Assembly (NCBI GenBank): GCA_009829735.1
Contig: CM020618.1
Coordinates: 2,788,882-2,852,881 of the forward strand
DNA length: 64,000 nt
From: Pyropia yezoensis
Lineage: Eukaryota > Rhodophyta > Bangiophyceae > Bangiales > Bangiaceae
Direction: 5' to 3'
Of the stretch, positions 52,456 to 63,764 are shown in pieces. The translations under genes were made by a program, and so were the position numbers. The notes beneath the pieces are model-generated. The model had not been told where the DNA came from and made no database searches. It saw nothing but the letters and a program-made list of their open reading frames with translations. Position 1 is the first letter of the stretch. Each line of letters begins with the position of its first letter.

Positions 52456-52655
52456 CGGGTTTCCGTCACCCTTGTGGTGACGCCGTCTTCGGCCCTGGCA
52501 CACGGATAGGGATCCGGTCCTTTTCTTGTACTCGTGGTGTTGGGACCTGATCGATTGTGTTGAGTTTTTACCTTTGACTGCGATCTACTGTTACGCTCCC
52601 CAATCTACCCCCTCGCTCTCTTATTCGTGGTGATTGTTACGTCGGTTGACTGATT

Positions 52656-54846
52656 GTGACTATGTCTACCCAAGAGACGGGGAATGTTCAAGATGACGGA
52701 TCGGCGTCGACGCCGACTCCGGAGGTGACTACGGGAGCCGGGATCGGGAACCCGATCGACAACATTGAGACGCCAATGCTTTCCGGTGCCGGATCGACGT
52801 TTGGCACGGCTCGGACGGCAGGAGGCGGGGGCCCGCCTCAACTGTCGTCGACCGACCTCACTCCGCCGCCTCCTTCACCAGGGGAATTCCTGATGGCATC
52901 ATTGGCCCGCATCGAGGCCCGGTTTTCCGGACTCGACGCTCGTCAAGAGCGGACGGAGGACGCAATGGCCGTGTTGATGTCAACACGCCACACGACGGGA
53001 CCTCTTCGTGTTCCTCCCACACCGGTACGGTTCGAACCGGCCGGACTACTTTCGGAGTCCACCAGGGTCAACCCCGGTGTGGCTACTCCTGGACAGCCCC
53101 AGGGCACGGTGAGGTATGGATCCGACTCGTCGGCAGAGTTGGAACGGAGTCACACGGAGCGATACGCTCGGAGCACCCGAAGCGGACTCCGCGGACACGA
53201 CCCGGCGGATACTTACGCCGGTGGAGAGTCGGTTATTGGCGGAGGGGGTACCCTCTTACAGTATCCCCACGACGAAGGAGGCCAGGAAACTCGGGTTCCC
53301 GAAGTGCCGACGCCTGAAGTACCATCTTCAGTGGTTGAAGCTATGACCGCGCAGGTAACTGCGAGCCTACTGAAGCGGATGGAGTCCGATGAGTTCGCTC
53401 ATCAACTGGCTAAGCGACTGGATATCCAGGACGCTGACACGGAGATCGTCAACGAAGTCTTCAGGTCGGTACAGACTCCCGAACGTTCTCGTTTGGAGGA
53501 CCGTTCTACCACCGTATCGGAATCGATGCGTAATACGTCGCACCGAGCGATTCGCTCTATGCAGACCCTTATGAAGGGAGTCCCTATGTTCGGAGGGCCG
53601 AACGGACGCCCGTTGGCAGTCATCGGCTTCTTGACTAGCTTCAAGGCAGCCGCGGACAAGGCCCTCGTTACCGAGGGGCTGGCCCTGGAGATCCTCCCGT
53701 TCTTTGTTGATGAACGGGTGCGAGGCATCCTTTTGCCAGGCATCCCCGATGCCGGGAATGAGGGTCGCGGCCACCCCCATGGATTACCGTGGGATCCTCA
53801 AGGAGCTGCTGAGCAGTTACCTCATTGAGGACAAGTGCGAGGACCACTACCGGGCCTTTCGCACTGCCACCGACCAGAGCTGGGAGGATGAGGAGATGTT
53901 CGGACGACGGATTCAAGAGCTCGACTACGAGCTGGGGAAGCTCCTCGGAGAAGGGGAACTACGGGCCATCCTGTTCGCAGGAGTACCCAACTACGTGCGG
54001 ATATCCGCACGGGGAGCCAACACGGCACGGACGAACTTCAGTCGACTGATGCATATGTGCAAGTCCCTGGGGGACGCCTACGGGGTGCTCCACCCGGAAT
54101 GTGCCTTGGCCCCGAAGCCCAAGGGTGAGGGAGGCAAGCCCAGTCTTACCCCGGTACCGAGGCAAGAGAAGGTGGAACGTAAGGCCGCACCAGTACTGGT
54201 GGCGACCGAACATCCCCCTATTGGTGAGGAGGAACCACTGGTTGACCATCAGGGCCACCTGCTGCTACCGGCTACGCCGGTGGTTGATGAACATGGTACG
54301 GTAGCGTACATCGCCCCGGCTGGGACCCAGTTCCAGGTCAACGAGGGAGCGGGACGGCGCGTCCCGTATGTGCGGACAACAGGGTATGCCCCGGTTACGG
54401 GTAACCCCCACCAGCCCCTGCCTACATGGACAGTACGTACGGAGGCACCTCCGCAGATTGCGGGCCGACCCAACCGGTTGGGGGAGTCCATGTTCCGGTT
54501 GACCCAAGGACCCAAGGCCTACCAAAGAGCAGGCACTCGAGCGCCCGAGGGAGGCAACCGTAGCTACGGGGCTACCCCGATGCGAACTCAAGGAGGTACC
54601 GGCACGTCCGGATGTATGTTGTGTGGGGATCCCCAGCACTGGGTGTCTTCCTGCCCACTCATCCCCGAGGAGTCTCGGCGGGCAGCGGCGCAACGCAAGG
54701 CATCCACCGGGGGGTATCCCGCCAGAGCACCCGGACCCGCACCGGGTAGGCAGCCAGCTCCAGGTGGAGTACTGGCCGTCGAGGAGGCACCTCCTCAGCC
54801 GGATGTCCCGGCGGACAGCACCCTACCAAGGGCTGGAAACGAGTAA
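52656..54846 (+). pseudogene. gag: Family B gag (B2), broken
   Basis: Fossil gag homologous to 4152-6341, with the same start context and the same CCHC knuckle (CMLCGDPQHW) near its end. About one break. The pol region begins 9 bases after the stop, as in B1. Confidence 0.9.
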
Positions 54847-54854
54847 GAGGAAGG

Positions 54855-57800
54855 ATGACAGGGGGCGCTGGGGTAACCCAAGCAAGCCACCCCGGAGTAC
54901 CGCGGGGAAAGCCCCACGGAGAGCGCGGTTGAGCCGACGCCGCATCAACCCCCGGGTACACCTTCCGGCCCCGACGACACGGCGTCAGGGGATTGATGAC
55001 CAACCACCAAGGTTGGGAGGAGAGGACGGGATGCCCCGTCAAGTTGAACCAGACAAGGGCCCTGTCCAGGATGCCCGAGCTACACCGGATATCGGTGCAG
55101 GCCACGTGCTGTTTACCTTGGAGAACTTCAAGGTATCAGCCACACTGGGGGTTGACCCCCAGTCGACACGATCGTACTACCCTGTACTGGACACAGGGGC
55201 TGAACCCGACCTTATCCGGAAGGATACCCTCCCGGACAAGTGGCTTCCGCGAGTCAGAGTGACTCGGGGACCCACCATCAAGGACGCGAATGGTCGCCTC
55301 ATTCGTACGACCGCAGCGATGTCGCTGCAGGTTACCATCGGGGATCTCACCACGGAAGTCGACTTCCTGGTGTGTGAGACCCTATCGGTGCCCTGCATAC
55401 TGGGGTGCACCTTCATCAACGTTCACGTTGATGCAATCCGGCCAGGCCGGAGGACCGTCGAGCTTCAAGAAGCCGACGGGACGAAGCGAGGACAGACGGC
55501 TATCGTCAGGGACCTGACGCTACAAGGGAGCCACGTTAACGTGGCTGAGGTGTACTCAAGTGTCGAGCCGAAGACACTTCGGTTGGCCAAACGAACTCGC
55601 ATTGAGCCGTTGTCGGAGACAGTCCTCCCGGTCAACTGTGACCTTGCAGGCATCTGCAGAGTCAAGTCCAACCTGCGGACGTACAAGCGCCATGGGTTGA
55701 CCATGGCCAACGGTCTCATAGACCTCCCATCAGGAGGGTCGTCCCTCCTAGTGATGGCGAACTATCGCCGTAAGGCAGTCACCCTCCCGAAGGGAACTAT
55801 CCTCGGGATTGCCGAGCTCTACGAAGGAGATATCCTTACCCCTGACAAGGAATGTCAAGTGGACCCACTTGAGGTGCTGGCGGTCGCCGAGACCACCGAG
55901 CGACAGCAACCCGATGACGGGAAGCCTAGTCGACCATCATTTCCGGCGGATATTCCGCCGAAGGACCAAGAAGCATTGAAGGCACTGGCCGAGGCTGACC
56001 TCGACCACCTTCCCCCTTCCGTAGCCGAAGGGGTACGACGGATGCTAAAAAAGCATGACGTCATGTGGACAGGCGGGGCCTTAGGTACCATTGGGGCAAC
56101 CCAACATCGTATAGACCTGGTACCAGGCGCATGACCCGCCCGGTCACAACCGCACCGAGCGGGACCTATGCAACGAGAGATCGTTGATGGAGAAGTGAAG
56201 AGGATGAGCGACGCGAAGGTGATACGACCTTCGATGTCGGAGTGGGGTGCCCCAGTCGTTATCGTACCGAAGAAGGATCAAACCCCTCGGTTTTGCATCG
56301 ATTATCGACGCCTCAACTTGGTTACCAAGAAAGACTCATACCCTTTACCAAGGATGGATGAATGCATCGACTCCCTGGGGGAGGCTACGGTGTTTACCAC
56401 CATCGACTGCAATGCCGGATACTGGCAGATCCCAGTGGCGGACGAGGATATGCCCAAGACAGCATTCGTCTGTCACAGTGGAGTGTACGAGTTCCTAAGG
56501 ATGCCCTTCGGATTGTCCAACGCCCCCGCTACATTCCAGCGGGCTATCGACATTATACTGTCGGGGGTGAAGTGGCGTAACTGCCTAGTGTACCTCGACG
56601 ACGTCATCGTCTTCTCGCGTAACATGGATGACCATGTGCAACATGTGGACGAGGTACTCACCCTCTTGAGGAACGCCGGGGTAACCCTGCGTCTGAAGAA
56701 GTGCGCCTTCTTCCAACAGACGGTCGAGTATCTGGGCCACCAGATAACCCCTGGTAAACTAGGGGTACTCGAAGCCAATACCCGGGCACTCCGGGATGCC
56801 CGGTTCCCTAACACCCAGACGCAGCTCAAGAGCTTCCTGGGAATGTGCAATGTATACCGACGGTTCGTCAAGGACTTCGCTCGGATAGCTAAACCGTTAA
56901 CGGTTCTTACGAGCAGTACCTTACCCAAGGTACTCCAACCCCCTTCGCCTAGCGAAGAGGAGGCATTCGAGTCGCTGAAGCGAGCCCTACTAGCCCCACC
57001 CGTCCTTGCGTTTCCGCACCGACGGGGTACCTTCGTCATCGATGTCGATGCGTGCGACACCCAAGTGGGATGCACCCTGCTACAGGGGGAGACGTTGATC
57101 GGTACCGATAACGTTATCCCGGACCTACGTCCGGTAGGATACTTCAGCCGGACACTCAACCCGGCTGAGCGTAACTATAGTGCCACCGAGCGTGAATGCC
57201 TCGGAGTTATATGGGCAGTGCAACTGCTCCGTCCATACCTGGAGGGCTCCAGGTTCATCGTGAGGTCCGACCACGAACCCCTGCGATGGCTCCTCAACCT
57301 TGGTGACAAGGATTCCGATAGCCATGGAAGGCTAGCCCGATGGAGGCTAAAAATGGCCGAGCACGACTACCGTACCGTGTATAAGGCTGGGTCAACCCAC
57401 CATCTCGGAGACGCATTATCTCGAATCGACACCCCGAGCGGGGATACCCGCCCGGTGGACGAGGACATCCCGGTGGTACCGGTCTGCTTGGTGGGTAACG
57501 CTACCCACGGTATGGTTGACCATACCATGGCACACCGAGCATGCCCACTAACCCTCGCGGACTTCCGCGAGGCACAAGCCAACGACGATGACTGTAGACG
57601 TCATCGCGCTAACCTCCTGGCCGGTACGGCCGGCATCTTCTCCGAGAACGAAGACGGACTCGTATACCGGCGGGCACCCGCCGATGGACGACATCAAGTC
57701 GTGGTTCCCGTGTCCTTACGGCAAGCCGTCATGGAACGAGAACATGAGAACCCTACAGCCGGACACCCGGGGGGTTCACGTATGTTTGCAGCAATGCGAA

Positions 57801-59020
57801 GGTTCTTCTACTGGCCAGCAATGGCCGTCGACGTGGTCGACCACGTAAGGGGATGCCACCCCTGTGCACGTAACCGCATGAGTCTACATAAGCAGGCGTC
57901 TGCCATGAAGCTATTCCTACCCGATGGGCCCAACGAGCAAGTCGCTATCGACATACTCGGGCCACTTCCGGTAACGGAAGAAGGGAACAGGTACATCCTG
58001 GTCATGTCTGACGGCTTCACCAAGCTGTCACGAGCGGCAGCCATCCCGAATGATACGGCATACACCATCATGAACGCAGTGGTTGACCACTGGATCAGTG
58101 CATACGGAGTCATGAAGCAACTCCTCTCCGACAACGGAGCAAACCTTACGTCAGCATTCTGCACTAAGGTCCTGGGCATGTTCGGTATCGAACCACGTCG
58201 GGCATCCGATTACCACCCGCAAACCAACGGGCAGGTGGAGCGGTTCAACCGCACCATCGTCAAGATGCTACAGTGCAACGTGGCCGAGAACACAAACACT
58301 TGGGACAGGCTTCTGTCCGTACTCACCCTCGCATACAATGCCAGGCCACATCGGAGCACCAACATCGCTCCGCTGGAGTGGGTCATGCCACTAGGCGTCA
58401 GTAACCTGACGCTGCCACCAGGCAGGTGCACTCGGTATGATACACCGAAAGGCCGACCGGCCGAACGTATCCACCTAGCTTGGTTGGCCAAGCTATCGTG
58501 GATGATTCCTAAGCTCAAGGGTGCCCTTGACAGAACACAACTTCGATATAAGAAGAACTTTGACGCCCGGTTACGGGTGCGCAACGCAACCCTGGTAACA
58601 GGTGACTGGGTCTACATCAGGCCCCAGAAGTTCCGGGGGAACAAGCTCATGCAACCGGTCAAGGGACCGTACCAGATTCTCCACAGAGATGACCACTCTG
58701 TTCTCTTACACTCCGATACGGAGATCCAACGCATCAGTGTGAATGATGTCACACCTGCTCCGAAGCCGGAACAGCCTCAGCCGGTACCCGCTGGGTTGCT
58801 ACATGAAGCTCTTACAACCCACCGGTCAGATGACCCGGTGGGACCGGATGGGATTCCATACCAAGTAGAGAGCGTGGTCGGACACACCGACCCGAACCTA
58901 CCAGGACCCTGGTACGTGAAGGTTATGTGGGTCGGATACGACTCACCCACCTGGGAACAGGCGGCGAATATACCCCGCCAACTCCTCATGCCTTACATGA
59001 GGCGACGACGCCTACTGTAA
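54855..59020 (+). pseudogene. pol: Family B pol (B2), broken
   Basis: Fossil pol homologous to 6350-10516. RT, RNase H, integrase and the chromodomain-like tail (56168-59020) form one long open stretch of 950 residues with YLDDVIVFS, the HHCC zinc region, the DDE core (LLSDNGANLTS, TNGQVERFNR) and WYVKVMWVGYDSP. The protease part is separate. About one break. Confidence 0.9.
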
Positions 59021-59066
59021 CAACCCAACCGACACCGACTTCGGCTGTTGGGGGGTGAGGCTTATA

Positions 59067-59186
59067 CCTACTAAGTAGGGTGTGACATGGTTACGGCAGA
59101 CTTAGGTTTCTAAGTCAAATCAGACTTAGGTTTCTAAGTCGAACCAAGCTTAGGCATCTAAGTAGAGTCAAGCTTAGGTAACTAAG
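59067..59186. repeat. Palindromic 24-bp repeats, four units (B2)
   Basis: CTTAGG..CTAAG units start at 59101, 59125, 59149 and 59173 after the palindrome CCTACTAAGTAGG at 59067-59079. One unit more than in B1, with the same 24-bp period. Confidence 0.82.
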
Positions 59187-59498
59187 TAAAACCTGAACCT
59201 TAATAAGTTAACGTAAAGGTAAAGGCTATCTCGGATAATATCGAAGTAACTAGGGAGCTTACAAGGCAGGATGACCTCCCCAAGCCAAGACACCAAATGA
59301 GGGAGGATGACCTCCCCAAGCATGAACCAACCGGAAGAAGTTGGGCGGGAGGCAAGGCACCACTGAGCCAGAAAGGGTGCTCCCCAGGGCAGCAAACAGA
59401 GGCAAGCAATGCCCCCAAAGGGGATGAGTTCATACTCAGTACTACCCGGCTACCATAAGGGTCACCGGGGCCCTCTCTCTCACAACCAATAGCACTCC

Positions 59499-61868
59499 TC
59501 AGTGGGTAGACCCACTGCCCGAGGGAGGCCACTCACGCGTAAGCGCGTATACCTCCGTGCTCCACCGGTCGGCAATCTCACGACGGTCAATCACCCGAGT
59601 TACCTCGGTGCATAGCTGGACGAGGGTGCTGCGGCCAGCCTCCACGTCCTCCAGAGCTTTCTGGAGGCGGTCCAGCACGACACCGAAGCAACGCGCTGAC
59701 CCAACCAGCGCAGCACCTGGGGGGATATCCCCCCAGCTAACAGAGAGACCCCCACGCATTGCGCGGGCAACAAGGGCGTCAACGCCCTCATACCAGAGAC
59801 GGGGACCCCCGTCATGTAGGGCAGGGGCGGGAGGTGACACTGGCGCAGCCAGAGGAGCCACAGGAGCCGACACGGCTACCACCGGAGCCGGTGGCACCTG
59901 ATACGAGGCCCGGTAGGACCCTACCGAAGAGGCTCCACCGTAACCACGGCGGTACTCCGCCCGACGACGGGACACCTCACGCTCCCCACCCACAGAGCCC
60001 CACTCTCGGGGACGACGGCCAACCGCCGCCGGCATCGGGTTACCGAACCACGGAGCAAGGACCTGAAGAGGGTCATGGATAACCATGGGAATACCCAGGT
60101 CAGCAACAGCCTCGGTGGACGCCCACCCATGGCAACTGGGCTCACCCGGCTTAGTACGCCGGACACGCAACGAGTGACGAGGCAAGGGGGAAGCCCCAGC
60201 CTGCGGGTCCCGGTACGGGGGAAGGGCCAACACCCCAGCCCAGTTCACGGCATCGTGAACAGCCAGCAGGGCCTCCAACTCCCGGGCCAACCCGGTCTTG
60301 GCAGCTATCAGGTCCACGCCCAACTGCGCGATGTGCCGACGGACACCCGTCGGAAGATGAAACAGGCGCCCCTGCCGGCGGACGGACAGCAAGAAGGATG
60401 AAGCCTGCCCGAGGGTAACCTCAAGGGTGAAGGTACCCTGCAACGGGTGGACCGCCCGGGAGGCCAACACACTCCCGAAGTATCGGAGACAGGAGCCGGT
60501 GTCAAGCCGGAAAGCAGGGGCGGGTTCCCACCCCTCCTGCCGCAGAGGCCGGCGCACGGGAGTGTATACCGGAGCACGACCGTTGCCGGTCTGCAACGCA
60601 CACGTTATATCGGTGCGGAACGCATCCGCCATGACACCTTGGTTGCGCTGCCAGCTGGACGCCGACTTCAACCCCGCCATAGGCGGGTAGGGAGCCGTCA
60701 ACGACAGATACGGGGATACCCCCGGGTAGTAATCAAAGTCGGGATACCGACCGGTACTGCCCACCGTCTCCCCAAACGCAACCGGCTCCGCCGCCGCCGC
60801 AATCCCCCGAGCACTAGCCGGGTAGTCAATCTCCCGCGGCAACGCGGGGGCAATCAGGTCGCAGACCCCGAAGTTGGGGTCGAGGTAGACCTCACCCCGT
60901 CCCACCCGAGTACGCCAGAGCTGCGCATGCCGGTCGTCCGGCTGACTCAGGATCCAATGGTGTTCCACTCGCACCGCGTTCGACTGGTTGACCAGCCGCA
61001 CCAACTCCCGCTCCCAACTCGGGTCCACCTTGACGCGCCGGGAGGACTCTCCACGGGGATGGGGCAGGTGGAGGTCCACCCGCATCCGCCCATCGGACTC
61101 CATTGACTCTTGCACAGTCAGGCCTCGAACCCGAGCCACCAAGTCGGACATCGACATGGCGGGTTGACCCGCCGCCACGGCGACGCCGCCACCCAACGGG
61201 GCAACCCGGGCAGGACCAGGAAGAATAGGGGGCGCCGGGGGATGCCCCACCGAAAGAGGGCCCGGCGCCGGAGTCGCACGCGGCCGAGGAGGAAGAAGAA
61301 GGACGGGCGCCCTCCCGGAGTAACTGCCGGAGGCCACAGCCATCGGTATAGACCCACCTTGACCACCAGACGCCCGCGGCACCGCGGGCAGAGCATCTCC
61401 GCCACCCGGACCAAAAGTGGGTACCACGGGGGCAGCACGGGTAGACCCGCTACCCGCCGCAGCGGACACACCAACCGGGCGGGCACCCGCGCCGTCTTGA
61501 CCCGCCGGACTGGACGGGGTGCCAACACCACCGTACGCCACGCCGGCGACACCGTCTTGAAGTAGAGCCACGCCGGTACCGGCGACAGAAGCCATCCGGG
61601 CCGCCGGAGGAGAAGCGGTAGAAGCCACCGCTGCACGCGGTTGTCCGCCACCCGACGGAGCCGTCGTGCCGCTACACACGGACAACAACCCGCCCGGCGC
61701 GCCGTCCGGGGCCACACGAACGGTCACCCGGTCGTCCTCGTCCTCCGACGAGCTCGCTAAGAAGCACTCGGCGGCGGTGGCAGAGACGGGAACGTCGTCC
61801 ACCATCACCTCTTCCCCCTCTTCAGGCAGGAGGTCGTCCTCGCCCCCGGGTGCCTGGGGGTCCGACAT
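59499..61868 (-). CDS. Family B antisense ORF (B2), 789 residues
   Basis: Intact antisense protein homologous to 32528-34975. It starts MSDPQAPGGEDDLLPEEGEE and ends PPSGSGSTH. Acidic N-terminus (1-50), Gly/Pro/Ala-rich linker (50-235), then a globular part with SDLVARVRGLTVQESMESDG (about 241-260), YLDPNFGVCDLI (328-339), CLRYFGSVLAS (460-470), RRQGRLFHLPTG (497-508) and LEALLAVHDAVNWAGVL (531-547). An Arg-rich segment and helical tail follow. It stays open although gag-pol of the same copy is broken and the LTRs have diverged by about 4%. The linker differs much more between B1 and B2 than the globular part does. Function unknown. Confidence 0.83.
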   Translation of the reverse strand: MSDPQAPGGEDDLLPEEGEEVMVDDVPVSATAAECFLASSSEDEDDRVTVRVAPDGAPGGLLSVCSGTTAPSGGGQPRAAVASTASPPAARMASVAGTGVALLQDGVAGVAYGGVGTPSSPAGQDGAGARPVGVSAAAGSGSTRAAPVVPTFGPGGGDALPAVPRASGGQGGSIPMAVASGSYSGRAPVLLLPPRPRATPAPGPLSVGHPPAPPILPGPARVAPLGGGVAVAAGQPAMSMSDLVARVRGLTVQESMESDGRMRVDLHLPHPRGESSRRVKVDPSWERELVRLVNQSNAVRVEHHWILSQPDDRHAQLWRTRVGRGEVYLDPNFGVCDLIAPALPREIDYPASARGIAAAAEPVAFGETVGSTGRYPDFDYYPGVSPYLSLTAPYPPMAGLKSASSWQRNQGVMADAFRTDITCALQTGNGRAPVYTPVRRPLRQEGWEPAPAFRLDTGSCLRYFGSVLASRAVHPLQGTFTLEVTLGQASSFLLSVRRQGRLFHLPTGVRRHIAQLGVDLIAAKTGLARELEALLAVHDAVNWAGVLALPPYRDPQAGASPLPRHSLRVRRTKPGEPSCHGWASTEAVADLGIPMVIHDPLQVLAPWFGNPMPAAVGRRPREWGSVGGEREVSRRRAEYRRGYGGASSVGSYRASYQVPPAPVVAVSAPVAPLAAPVSPPAPALHDGGPRLWYEGVDALVARAMRGGLSVSWGDIPPGAALVGSARCFGVVLDRLQKALEDVEAGRSTLVQLCTEVTRVIDRREIADRWSTEVYALTREWPPSGSGSTH

Positions 61869-62461
61869 GGTGCAACCGGGGTGGCAGGGGCGCCCCTTGC
61901 AGAAAAGCCGAGGCCGGCTCGACCCGGTACGAGGAACGCTCGCGCGGACGAGCCAGGCAAGCGCGGGCGCCCGCGCTTATGACCACAAACGGCCACGAGA
62001 AGCGCCTCAGGCGCGCGGGTCAACCCGCGCCCCACAAGGCTACGAACGGGCTCCACCCAGGCACCTGGGCGGGCCGGGACCACACCCCTGTACGGGGCAA
62101 CCAAGAGGGGTTCACCCCGAAACGGCCCCCGCGAAAAGCGGGAGCGGCCGCCCCCATTCACTCGGTAACACGAGAGGGGCTCCCCTACCACCAGACACCT
62201 GGTGGCGGATCCGCTTGCACCACCCCTCGGAAAGGGGGGTCGTGAACAGAAGCCCGCATCGGGAATTTAACGGTCCGGAAAACGGATCGTGTGTGTACCA
62301 CACAAAGGGGGGCACCCCCCTCAGACAACCTCGAAAAGGGGTGTCTGTCGCGACAGGGCGCAAAGCCCCACCCGACTGGTAAACGGTCACGCGACCCACT
62401 TACATTCGGTAACCCGAATGCAACTCGACCCGAGGACGGGCGGAATCTAAGGTGGGGATTA

Positions 62462-62824
62462 TGTAGCAATATGGTTGTCCGTATTGTGACCCTAATATTA
62501 GGGGGGCTACTTCTAATCCTTGGCTTTCAATTTGATAGTTCGTACTGGTCACGGTATCTATAAGTTACGTATGACCAGAGGGACTTGCATCTTGGGGTGG
62601 AGGGTAGTTAGTAGTGTCTCCGAGGGTTCACAACGTGGGGGCTGGCGGCGAATCCACCGCCGGCCAAGGTAGAACAACAAACCCCTCCCATTTGGGCTCC
62701 CATCTTGGTCCCGTGGCTTGCGCTCCAAGGACAGCAACCTTGGCCTCCCGGTGACGTTGGTGCCAATCCCCCTTGGTAAGTGTTCCCTGAGAGTGGACGT
62801 GCGACGGATCCCTACTGTGCTACA
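62462..62824 (+). repeat. B2 3' LTR (363 bp)
   Basis: TGTAGCA to TGCTACA, with the hairpin at 62640-62665; preceded by a purine-rich AAGGTGGGGA. Confidence 0.95.
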
Positions 62825-62829
62825 CAGCT
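62825..62829. repeat. Right target-site duplication of B2 (CAGCT)
   Basis: Directly after the B2 3' LTR; identical to 52069-52073. Confidence 0.95.
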
Positions 62830-63764
62830 TCAGGCGCTGCACAGTTAAAAACGACGATGCGAAAGCGCTGGTCCCCTTCTTGAGTTTATCCCAGGTCTTG
62901 GTGCTCGATCCCACCGTGCGGTCGTTCGTCATTGGCAGCGCCCCGCGGGCGCGCATCAGGTCCAGGTACTCGTCGCGCACCCCAGTGTAGAAGTCTGCCC
63001 CCCTCTGGTCCGTCCCCACAATATTGTCCCGCGTCTTCACAAGCCATGCCTGCGACAAACACGTCAGCTCCACCTCCGACCACCCCAGGCCAGAGCCCAT
63101 GCCGTTAGTTACGCGGAGGGCCTTGCCCGCGGTAGCCGCCACGAGCACCGTGGCGCGGCAAAGCCAGTCGAGGAGTCGGCGGGCGGGGGCCGAGGTCGGC
63201 GGCAGGCGGGGGCGGCGGCGGCGGTGGCGGCCGCTGGTCGTAGAGCGCAGGAGGGCGCTCGTTGTAGGGCGGGGGCAGGCGTTCGTTGTAGAGCTGGGGC
63301 ATACGCTCGTCGTAGGGCGAGGGCGGGGCGTCAGGTGAGACCCAGCGGTCGCCGCGGTCCTCCTCCCAGCCGGGACTGGGGGGGCGCCGGCGTTGGTCGT
63401 CCTGATACCGCGGTGCGCGTGTGCGGCTCCGGGGGCGCGGCGGCTTTTCCTGCTCAACGCGGGGGCGGTGGCGGCGTCCAAAGTTGTCGTTGTCGCGACC
63501 GCCGTAGTGGCCGTGATGATCGTTACGCGGAGGCGTAGGTCCGCCACCATAAGTAGTCGGCGGCGGGGTATAGGTCCAGCCAGGAGGCGGGGGCGCCGCC
63601 CAAGGGCACGCGCAAGTCCAGTGGCAGGCGCCGCGGGGCGCGCTGCTTGCCGCACGCGGCATCCAATCTATCGGCGAGGGCGCGGCCGGCATCCATGCGC
63701 CGTCGCGGGGAGGCAGCATCCAGGCGCCCCCCGCGGAGGGGCCACCAGCACCGCGGCCGTGCAT
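62825..63764 (-). pseudogene. Myb/SANT-NAM-like gene, N-terminal piece
   Basis: N-terminal part of the split gene. From about 63100 it reads MGSGLGWSEVELTCLSQAWL, then TDQRGADFYTGVRDEY and STKTWDKLKKG, the three-helix layout of Myb/SANT-like (trihelix) DNA-binding domains found with NAM-type C-termini. It ends SFLTVQRLKL at the B2 insertion, in frame with the 47-base piece. Upstream an ORF starting MHGRGAGGPSAGG at 63764 is Pro/Arg-rich (PPPPP, RPRSRTRAPR) and reaches about 63105 in a different frame from the Myb part. The join may be an intron I could not place, an indel, or the true start may be 63100. A nuclear DNA-binding role is inferred from the family. Confidence 0.65.

Larger units (their letters stand above)
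52074..62824 (+). mobile_element. Family B Ty3/gypsy LTR retrotransposon, copy B2, full length, broken
   Basis: A 10.75-kb element with both LTRs, CAGCT duplications, primer site, gag, pol, a four-unit palindrome array, antisense ORF and 3' LTR. The LTRs differ at roughly 16 of 363 positions, so this insertion is clearly older than A2 and B1. Gag-pol is broken, with about two breaks in all, while the antisense ORF is open. It is inserted in the Myb/SANT-NAM-like gene. Confidence 0.96.
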
